A model generated the notes under the pieces. It was not told the DNA's origin. It did not search any database and saw only the letters and a list, made by a program, of their open reading frames with translations. Below are positions 1 through 6,493 of a DNA stretch of 23,005 nt, one piece after another. The translations under genes were made by a program, and so were the position numbers. Within the stretch, counting starts at the first letter, position 1. Every line of letters begins with the position of its first letter. The stretch spans positions 1 to 23,005 of the forward strand of contig CAZNRY010000046.1 of assembly GCA_964575675.1 (NCBI GenBank). Direction: 5' to 3'. This DNA comes from CAZNRY01 sp964575675. GTDB lineage: Bacteria > Eisenbacteria > RBG-16-71-46 > CAIMUX01 > VGJL01.

Positions 1-2151
1 CCGGGCACCGGAACCCACGCAATGCCCAGGGCATCGACGGGCGTACGTCGGATCGTCGGGTTTGCGCCGATCTATCAAAACGGCCGGCCCATTCGGACCG
101 TCGGTGATCGGAGGGAAGCTCTCACAGGTTGGGGCGTCTCGGTGATCCAGATCGAGAACCTGATCGGGAAGTTGGCCGCCACCTACAACACCGTGGGGAT
201 GGCGCTCGTCGAGGGCGTCGCTCTCACGCCGGGGCAGGGACTCTCGGTCGTCGATCCCAAGGAATCCAAGCCTGAGGGCGCGGCGAAGTCGAAGTACACG
301 CTCTCGACATCGCTCAACTTCGCTGGATCGAATTGGACTCTGATCGCCTGGCCGCACACGACATTCTTCCCCGTATCTCAGAATGTCGTACCGACTCTCG
401 TCATCGTGATCGGACTCCTCTTGAGCGTGCTGTGCGGGGGGGCAACCGTCTTGCTGCTGGCACGCCGCGCATGCGCGATCAATTCCGCCCAAAGGGCTGC
501 CGATTCGCTCGGCCGGTGCGACACGATGTTGAAGGCCGTGATCGAGAACGCATCGGACGGTTTCATGATCCTCGATCGAAGCCATCGAATCACCTACGCG
601 AGCACCGGGGCGCATGGGCTCCTGCTAGGCGCCTTCGATGACCTCTACGGGCGTCCAATCGCCGAGATCATCCCCGGGGATGGGGGGCGCGCCCTCGAGG
701 AGGATTGCCAGCGTGTCTTCTCCGACGGCGGACGGGTTACTCGGGAAATCCTTGTTCCGGGCCCCGTGGAAGTGTGGCTTGAGTTCGGGGTCGCTCGCGC
801 CGGCGAGGGGGCGAGCGTCTCCTTCCGCGATGTGACGGACCGGCGTCGGACTTTGGACTTGTTGCGCGAGAGCGAGGAGCGGTTCCGCCTAGCCATCCAC
901 AACTCCCCCGTCACCGTCTTCAGCCACGACCTGGAGCTTCGGTACACCTGGGTCTACAACGCAGTCCCGGAGCATCCGGAGAGTGCCGCGTTGGGAAGAA
1001 CGGATGCCGACTTACTCCCCAAGGAATACGCCGGGCCGCTCATGGAGATCAAGCGCCGGGCGCTGGACACGGAGCGAGAAGTCCGGGCGGAGGTGGCGTT
1101 CCCCACCGGCCCCAAGGGGACGCTGCGCACTTACGACCTCCGTGCCGCGCCGCAGCGCGACGGGCATGGCCGTGTCATCGGAATCACCTGCGTGGCCACG
1201 GACGTGACGGACAAAAAGAGCATCGAGACGGCCATGAGGGAAAGCGAGGCGAAGTATCGGCACCTCTTCGAGGGATCGGCCGACGGCATCTTCGTCATGA
1301 CCGATACGTTCCGGGAGTGCAACGATCGCGTATGCGAGATGTGGGCCTGCTCTCGCGAGGACCTCATCGGGCACACGCCGGCTGAATTTTCGCCCCCCCT
1401 CCAACCCAACGGCCGCCCTTCGGACGAGGCCGCTCGGGACATGATCGAGGGGGCACTCGCCGGGGCATCGCGGTGCTTCCGCTGGACGCACCGAAGAAAA
1501 GACGGCGTCCTGATCGACACGGAGATCTCGCTGAAGGCCGTGTCGCTCGCGGGCGAGCAGGTTCTTCTCGCAACGGTGCGCGACGTCACCGCGCAGGTGC
1601 GTCGCGAGGAAAGATTGGCGCGGGAGGCGGCCGAGAGCGCCGCTCTGGCAGAACTCCTGACCGCTGTCCTCGCCTCCTCCTCGCGGACGGAGACCTCACG
1701 CCTCGTCATCGAGCACGCCCAACGGATCACGGACAGCGAGATGGGGTTCGCGGGATACCTCGATCCCGCCACCGGCCATCTCGTCGTCCCTTCGATCAAC
1801 CAAACGACTGGGGACGGGAAGCGTTTCAGCACGGGCGAGACGGTCTTCGAGACCTTCCATGGGCCCTGGGCAAAGTCTCTAGTCGACAGGGTTCCTGCTC
1901 TCTCGAATGCCCCGATTCAGGAGCCTGCCGAATCCGGAGGCTCCTTCGGGCGGGTTCCGATCCGCCGGTATCTTTCGGCTCCGGCCGTCATCGGAGGCGA
2001 GCTGGTCGGCCTACTCGCCCTCGCAAACTCCCGCCGCGACTACTCGGAGCGCGATCTCTCCCGCGTGAAGCACCTCGCCTCGATCTATGCGCGGGCCATC
2101 AGGCGACTGCCGAACGATGCGGAAGACCGGGCGGCGCCAAAGGCAGCCTAG
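1..2151 (+). CDS. CHASE-PAS-PAS-PAS-GAF membrane sensor protein, 5' partial
   Basis: The frame is open from base 1 through the first ATG at 22, and the protein starts inside a recognisable domain, so the true start lies outside the window. Counting from the ATG, residues about 9-110 resemble the second half of a periplasmic CHASE sensor domain (GFAPIYQNGRP, then GWGVSVIQIENLI). A transmembrane helix follows at about 121-147, then three PAS domains (about 168-275, 285-400 and 407-530, with typical PAC ends such as FRDVTDRRR and TDVTDKKS), a short charged linker, and a GAF domain of the GAF_2 type (about 545-695). The stop comes directly after the GAF. No histidine kinase, GGDEF, EAL or phosphatase domain is present, so any output depends on a partner. 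It converges on the next gene with a 3-base gap. Domain calls come from motif reading and are confident; the ligand is unknown. Confidence 0.85.
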   Translation, partial: PGTGTHAMPRASTGVRRIVGFAPIYQNGRPIRTVGDRREALTGWGVSVIQIENLIGKLAATYNTVGMALVEGVALTPGQGLSVVDPKESKPEGAAKSKYTLSTSLNFAGSNWTLIAWPHTTFFPVSQNVVPTLVIVIGLLLSVLCGGATVLLLARRACAINSAQRAADSLGRCDTMLKAVIENASDGFMILDRSHRITYASTGAHGLLLGAFDDLYGRPIAEIIPGDGGRALEEDCQRVFSDGGRVTREILVPGPVEVWLEFGVARAGEGASVSFRDVTDRRRTLDLLRESEERFRLAIHNSPVTVFSHDLELRYTWVYNAVPEHPESAALGRTDADLLPKEYAGPLMEIKRRALDTEREVRAEVAFPTGPKGTLRTYDLRAAPQRDGHGRVIGITCVATDVTDKKSIETAMRESEAKYRHLFEGSADGIFVMTDTFRECNDRVCEMWACSREDLIGHTPAEFSPPLQPNGRPSDEAARDMIEGALAGASRCFRWTHRRKDGVLIDTEISLKAVSLAGEQVLLATVRDVTAQVRREERLAREAAESAALAELLTAVLASSSRTETSRLVIEHAQRITDSEMGFAGYLDPATGHLVVPSINQTTGDGKRFSTGETVFETFHGPWAKSLVDRVPALSNAPIQEPAESGGSFGRVPIRRYLSAPAVIGGELVGLLALANSRRDYSERDLSRVKHLASIYARAIRRLPNDAEDRAAPKAA

Positions 2152-2154
2152 CAG

Positions 2155-2511
2155 TCAGATCGTGATCACCTTGGCCGCCCGCCACTGCGCCTCGATGATG
2201 TCGGTCATCCCGCCCACAATGCCCACCTTGACCTTGTCCATCAGTCCGAGATAATCCAGGCAGGTTTTGCAGACCACGATGTGGACCCCTTTCGCCTCGA
2301 GACTGCTGAGCTGATCCAGAACCGGAGAACCCTCCACGACCAGCTTGACGCCGTCTGCGTAGAAGCCGATCGCGCCGGGAAGCATGTCGTTCTCGTCGAG
2401 CAGGCTGAAATAGGTGTGGATCAGCTTGCGTTGGAGCGCAGTTTCGGTCTTTCCCATACCATCGTCTGTGACGAGGATCAGAAGCGACCCGTCCCTCGCT
2501 GTGCTCGCCAT
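2155..2511 (-). CDS. DsrE/YedF-like small protein
   Basis: This 118-residue cytoplasmic protein resembles the C-terminal DsrE-like domain of YedF, a sulfurtransferase-like protein associated with selenium metabolism. It shares the layout of an N-terminal LILVTDDGMGK strand-loop, GFYADGVKLVVEGSPVLDQL, and the cysteine motif VCKTCLDYLGL (YedF proteins usually have a CGTCLDYY-like version). The N-terminal TusA/SirA-type domain of full YedF is absent. The ATG at 2511 is preceded by a perfect AAGGAGG about 8 bases upstream, so the start is well fixed. Its stop lies 3 bases from the stop of the convergent sensor gene. No selD or other selenium gene is visible nearby, so involvement in selenium or sulfur relay is family-level inference only. 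Confidence 0.8.
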   Translation of the reverse strand: MASTARDGSLLILVTDDGMGKTETALQRKLIHTYFSLLDENDMLPGAIGFYADGVKLVVEGSPVLDQLSSLEAKGVHIVVCKTCLDYLGLMDKVKVGIVGGMTDIIEAQWRAAKVITI

Positions 2512-2592
2512 TACTCATCCCTCCTTCATTGGGGAACCGGCTTCGGCTGGACGCCGGTCCCGCGGCCTTGCTAGACTCCGCGACGGTACCCC

Positions 2593-4173
2593 ATGACGAA
2601 GACTCTTCCCAGAACCGGATCGCCTCCGTACCCCACCCTCGTCTTGCTGTTTCTGACGGGAGCGTTTCTCTTTTTCGCGCTGACGATCACCAGCATGCAG
2701 AGGACATCGGCCACCTTCGACGAGCCGGTTTACATCGTCGGCGGACTCTCCTTCATCACCCTTCACGATTACACGATGAAGGACGATGCTCCTCCACTTG
2801 TTCCCTACCTTGCGGGTTTCGGCGCGCGAACGAGCGGTCTCTTGATACCCGGCGGCCAGCTTCCGTTCGCCGATAGCTACGACAACGAGTACCAGTATGC
2901 CGCCGCCGTCCTCTATGCGCCCGGGACATCGGCGGATCGCATCGTCCGCGGAGCCCGCCTGGCGGTTCTGATCCCATTCGGCCTCCTCCTCCTCGCCACG
3001 GTCATGCTCTGGAGTTACGAACTCTGGGGACTCGCGGGCGCGGCGATCTCTCTGCTCTTGACATCCCTCTGCCCCAATCTGATCGCCCACGGCGGCATCG
3101 TCTCGGGCGACTTTCCTTGTGCCGCCGCGATTCTCTTCGCGAGCTTCATGCTCTGGCGGGCGGTCCGGACCCCTTCGGCATTCCGATTCGCGGCCGCAGG
3201 CCTCGCCCTCGGGCTCGCGCTCGTCACGAAGTACACGGCGCTGCTGCTCATCCCTTCGGCCGCCGTTCTCATCGCCGTGGAGGCCCGCCGCCTTGCCGGA
3301 TTGTCCCCGAGCTGGATCAGCCTCTTCGCGCGGCGCCTTCTCCTCGTTCTCGTTCCCGCCGCGCTGGTCGTTGGCTTGATCTACGGTCTTCCTCCGCGTC
3401 CGGACCTTTACATTCGCAACTACCAGAATCTCTATCGAAATGTTAAAGGCATCGAATACTCCTGGTACCTATTCGGACAGTTCCACCAGACGCGGATTCC
3501 CTACTACTACGCGGCTGTCCTTGCAGTGAAGACATCGATTCCTCTTCTGGCGCTCGGACTCGGCTCGTTTGTCTGGATGAGGCGGCGGAATGCCGGATGG
3601 ACGGGTGAGCTCGCGCTGCTCCTCCCCGCGTTCCTCCTGCTCCTCATCTCGACGCAGGACGTGATCAGCGCCGGGATCCGCCGTGTCCTTCCCGTTCTGC
3701 CGGTCCTTGCCGTGAGCGCGGGACGGTGGGCGCCCGTTGTATCGAACGCCGGCTGGAAAAGGCTCGCTCTCGCCATCCCAGTCGCGTGGCTCGTCGTCTC
3801 GTCGATCGGCGCGTGGCCGCATTACATCCCCTACTTCAATGAGGCGGTGGGCGGATCGAAAAACGGTGCGCGTCTGCTCGATGACTCCAACCTGGATTGG
3901 GGGCAGGATCTCGTCGAGTTGCCCGAGTCCATGCGGCGGCTCGGGATGCAAAGCGTCCGCCTCTTCTATCACGGATCGGCCGATCCGAAGTGGTACGGGA
4001 TCTCCGTCGAGCCGGCGACGCTCCAGCAGCTCGCCCGCCATGAGCCGGGGAACTACGCGATCAGCCAGCACCTCGTGATCCGGATGCGGACGGTGGGGAT
4101 CACATGGCCGAGCCTGGAGAAACCGGGCGGGCGGGCGGGAACGTCGATTCTCCTCTACAAGGTGGGCGGATAG
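2593..4173 (+). CDS. GT-C family membrane glycosyltransferase (PMT/ArnT-like)
   Basis: This 526-residue polytopic membrane protein looks like a lipid-carrier-dependent glycosyltransferase of the GT39/GT83 type, which transfers a sugar from a polyprenyl-phosphate donor on the outer face of the inner membrane. It has an N-terminal helix followed by a first external loop carrying the acidic motif TFDEPVYIVGG, where the catalytic Asp of this fold sits. A second motif, AHGGIVSGDFPCA, corresponds to the second acidic loop. Many further hydrophobic helices follow, then a C-terminal soluble stretch with the SNLDWGQDL motif often seen in this family of bacterial proteins. The acceptor cannot be read from sequence. 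It stands alone, with the oppositely oriented YedF-like gene upstream and a ~320-base spacer downstream. The start ATG at 2593 has no strong Shine-Dalgarno. Confidence 0.82.
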   Translation: MTKTLPRTGSPPYPTLVLLFLTGAFLFFALTITSMQRTSATFDEPVYIVGGLSFITLHDYTMKDDAPPLVPYLAGFGARTSGLLIPGGQLPFADSYDNEYQYAAAVLYAPGTSADRIVRGARLAVLIPFGLLLLATVMLWSYELWGLAGAAISLLLTSLCPNLIAHGGIVSGDFPCAAAILFASFMLWRAVRTPSAFRFAAAGLALGLALVTKYTALLLIPSAAVLIAVEARRLAGLSPSWISLFARRLLLVLVPAALVVGLIYGLPPRPDLYIRNYQNLYRNVKGIEYSWYLFGQFHQTRIPYYYAAVLAVKTSIPLLALGLGSFVWMRRRNAGWTGELALLLPAFLLLLISTQDVISAGIRRVLPVLPVLAVSAGRWAPVVSNAGWKRLALAIPVAWLVVSSIGAWPHYIPYFNEAVGGSKNGARLLDDSNLDWGQDLVELPESMRRLGMQSVRLFYHGSADPKWYGISVEPATLQQLARHEPGNYAISQHLVIRMRTVGITWPSLEKPGGRAGTSILLYKVGG

Positions 4174-4245
4174 CCTGAGGCTCCCGGCGCCGCCCTTCCA
4201 TGCCGTCCCATCAATCGCCGTCGAGGCCTTTGCGGCGCAGTCCTG

Positions 4246-4274
4246 TTGTCCGGCGACGGTTTTCTCCCTATGAT
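4246..4274 (+). promoter_or_regulatory. Predicted sigma70-type promoter of leuCD
   Basis: A -35 box TTGTCC (4246-4251) and a -10 box TATGAT (4269-4274) are separated by exactly 17 bases. Transcription would start near 4281, giving an untranslated leader of about 210 bases before the leuC ATG. It is the best promoter match noticed in the window, but it is a by-eye match to a consensus that may not hold strictly in this lineage. Confidence 0.5.
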
Positions 4275-4328
4275 CAGAAAAGCCCTATCCCCAACGGGTG
4301 ATCCGGCATCCTGGGAGGTGCGGTCGGC

Positions 4329-4490
4329 GTGAGGAAGACTGCGGTGCTGTGGAAGGCGATCGATGAGCGTGGCGCGCGCGGTGTCCCGCCATACCCAGGC
4401 ATACTCGTTCCGAGATCATTGTGGACCGGTGAAACGATCGCGGTTCTGCAATCCGGCGGACGTCGGTGCCGCCCATTCGAGGAGAAATGA
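4329..4490 (+). CDS. Possible leader ORF upstream of leuC (hypothetical, 53 aa)
   Basis: A GTG-started frame runs from 4329 to a TGA at 4488-4490, one base before the leuC ATG. A GGGAGG (4313-4318) sits 10 bases upstream of the GTG. The predicted peptide begins MRKTAVLWKAIDERG and ends CRPFEEK. It matches no family I recognise and is not rich in Leu codons, so it is not a classical leucine attenuator peptide. The stop-start arrangement would allow translational coupling to leuC. It could equally be a chance frame in an untranslated leader. Confidence 0.3.
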   Translation: MRKTAVLWKAIDERGARGVPPYPGILVPRSLWTGETIAVLQSGGRRCRPFEEK

Positions 4491-4491
4491 C

Positions 4492-5784
4492 ATGGGCATG
4501 ACGATGGTGGAGAAGATTCTGGCGAGGGCCACCGATCAGGCGGCGGTGAAGGCCGGGGACGTTCTCGAGCCCCGCGTGAGCCTGGCCATGTCGCATGAGA
4601 ACGGCGCGCTCGTCATCAACCAATTCCTGGAGATCTACAAGGACACCGGGCTGGATGCCAGAGTCTGGGATCCGAACCGGATCGCGATCATCTTCGACCA
4701 CCGGGTTCCGGCTGAGAGCTCGAAGACCGCGACCAACCAGAAGAAGATCCGCGATTTCGTCGCGAAGCAAGGCATCGGGAAGTTTCACGACATCCGCGGT
4801 GACGAGGGCGGAATCTGCCACCAGATCCTTCCCGAGTACGGGTACGTCCGTCCCGGCGCCGTCGTCGTCGGCACCGACAGCCACACGACGAGCCACGGCG
4901 CGCTGGGCGCGGTGTCCTTCGGCATCGGCGCGACGGAGATGGCTTCGGTCTGGACGCTTGGCCGGATCCTGAACGTGGAGGTCCCGGGCACGATCAAGGT
5001 GCACGTCGACGGGACATTCCCCCGCTATGTCCTTCCAAAGGACCTGATCCTCCACCTGATCGGAAAGATCAGCGCGGAGGGGGCGAACTTCAAGGTGATC
5101 GAGTTCGCCGGCCCAACGATCCAGAAGATGTCCACCTCCGGCCGGCTCGTGATCTGCAACATGTCCGTGGAGGCCGGCGCCACGTCGGGAATCGTCCCGC
5201 CGGACGAGGAGACCCGCCGGTACCTGTGTGATGAGGCGGGGGTCAAGGACGCGCTCGACATGTTAGGCCCCGACCCGGATGCGAAGTACGAGACCGAGAT
5301 TCGTATCAATGCATCCGATCTCGTCCCCCAGATCGCTTGCCCACACACGGTGGACAATGTGAAGCCGATCGATCAGGTGACGGGAACGAAGGTCGATCAG
5401 ATCGTGATCGGATCCTGCACGAACGGCCGCCTTGACGATCTCGAGATCGCGGCCGGCATACTGAACGGAAAGAAGGTGGCGCGCAGCGTTCGCATGCTGA
5501 TCTTCCCCGCGTCCACCAGGATCTATCGCGAGGCGCTCGAGAAGGGATTGCTCGAGACCTTCATGAAGGCGGGCGCTGTCGTCATGAACTCGGGGTGCGG
5601 GCCCTGCCTTGGCGTGCACCAGGGCGCGCTGGCCGACGGAGACGTCGCCCTCGCGACCACGAACCGCAACTTCAAGGGCCGGATGGGGAATCCAAAGTCG
5701 GAAGTCTATCTCTGTTCGCCGGCCGTAGCCGCAGCGAGCGCGATCACGGGCGTGATCACCGATCCTCGGACGGGAGGAAACTAG
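4492..5784 (+). CDS. leuC: 3-isopropylmalate dehydratase-type large subunit
   Basis: This 430-residue protein is the large [4Fe-4S] subunit of an isopropylmalate isomerase/homoaconitase-type hydro-lyase, of the short two-subunit class. In leucine synthesis this enzyme interconverts 2- and 3-isopropylmalate in the cytoplasm. The three cluster cysteines are visible: C309 in GSCTNGR, and C369 and C372 in NSGCGPCLG. GTDSHTTSHGALGA (about 127-140) and MSVEAGATSGIVPPDEET (about 224-241) are signature stretches. The frame is open further upstream to an ATG at 4363, but homology begins at MGMTMVEKIL and the ATG at 4492 has GAGGAG (4479-4484) 7 bases ahead, so I chose 4492. The small subunit follows after one base. 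No leuA, leuB or lysine-pathway gene is nearby, so homoaconitase or another related substrate such as dimethylmalate is possible. Confidence 0.88.
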   Translation: MGMTMVEKILARATDQAAVKAGDVLEPRVSLAMSHENGALVINQFLEIYKDTGLDARVWDPNRIAIIFDHRVPAESSKTATNQKKIRDFVAKQGIGKFHDIRGDEGGICHQILPEYGYVRPGAVVVGTDSHTTSHGALGAVSFGIGATEMASVWTLGRILNVEVPGTIKVHVDGTFPRYVLPKDLILHLIGKISAEGANFKVIEFAGPTIQKMSTSGRLVICNMSVEAGATSGIVPPDEETRRYLCDEAGVKDALDMLGPDPDAKYETEIRINASDLVPQIACPHTVDNVKPIDQVTGTKVDQIVIGSCTNGRLDDLEIAAGILNGKKVARSVRMLIFPASTRIYREALEKGLLETFMKAGAVVMNSGCGPCLGVHQGALADGDVALATTNRNFKGRMGNPKSEVYLCSPAVAAASAITGVITDPRTGGN

Positions 5785-5785
5785 A

Positions 5786-6286
5786 ATGGCCAAGGTCGTG
5801 CTGAAGCTCGGCGACGACGTATCGACCGACATCATCTACCCTGGGCGCTTCATGGCGACGGTTCTGCCGACCGAGACGACCCAGTTCGCCTTCGCCGACA
5901 TGCCGGAGTTCAACGCGAAGGTGAGGGCCGGTGAGCTCCCGGCCGGCAGCGTGATCGTCGCGGGCAAGAACTTCGGCTGCGGCTCCTCACGCGAACAGGC
6001 CGCATCGTGCCTCAATGGACCGGAGCTCATCGTCATCGCGAGGGACTTCGCGCGGATCTTCCTCCAGAACTCGATCAACGTCGGGTTGAAGACGGTCATC
6101 TGTCGCGACATCGAGGCGGAGGCCGGGGACGATGTGGATGTTGCGGCGGGCGAGGTGGTCAACAAGACCAGCGGGAAGCGGTTTCCGATCCAACCGCTTC
6201 CGAAGGCCAGGCAGGGAATCATCGACGCCGGCGGCCTCATCCCCTACACGAGGAAGCTCCTTCTGGAGAGCAAGGGCCGGGCGTAA
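5786..6286 (+). CDS. leuD: 3-isopropylmalate dehydratase-type small subunit
   Basis: This 166-residue swivelling-domain subunit completes the hydro-lyase encoded by leuC. The conserved GDDVSTDIIYPGRF opening, FGCGSSREQA (catalytic serine region, about residues 68-77) and ARDFARIFLQNSINVGL are all present. It starts one base after the leuC stop, and its Shine-Dalgarno (GGGAGG, 5772-5777) lies within the end of leuC, so the two are co-translated. The loop after the DIIYPGR motif, which helps set substrate choice in this family, reads FMATVLPTET. I cannot assign it to the leucine, lysine or other pathway type by eye. Length is normal for the family. Confidence 0.88.
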   Translation: MAKVVLKLGDDVSTDIIYPGRFMATVLPTETTQFAFADMPEFNAKVRAGELPAGSVIVAGKNFGCGSSREQAASCLNGPELIVIARDFARIFLQNSINVGLKTVICRDIEAEAGDDVDVAAGEVVNKTSGKRFPIQPLPKARQGIIDAGGLIPYTRKLLLESKGRA

Positions 6287-6493
6287 GCGAGGCGGCCGTC
6301 ACCGCCCGGGCCGAGCGCGCCTGGGCGATCATGCAGGGGCGATGCCGAAGCGAGCAACTCATGGGCAGGCCCACCCGGTGGGATGAAACGCGGCCCAGTT
6401 TCTAGAGAGCTGCGCCATGCGCCGAGCGGAGGCACGCCCCGAATGAGTCGCCAGGTGCGCGTGGCGGGATGCGCCAAGTGATCGCGCGGCGGG

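Larger units (their letters stand above)
4174..4491. other. Intergenic leader region before leuC
   Basis: This 318-base spacer has no recognisable protein or structural RNA. It holds a good sigma70-like promoter at 4246-4274, a possible 53-codon leader ORF at 4329-4490 and the leuC ribosome binding site. I found no T-box, tRNA or known riboswitch core by eye and no clear intrinsic terminator after the glycosyltransferase gene. Confidence 0.6.

Noticed and set aside
4363..4491. Extended N-terminus for leuC from the ATG at 4363
   Set aside because: The 43 extra residues do not resemble the family, and the ATG at 4492 has a good Shine-Dalgarno and the conserved start.
6391..6403. Small hairpin after leuD considered as an intrinsic terminator
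   Set aside because: Short 5-bp stem without a following T-tract; not enough to call a terminator.
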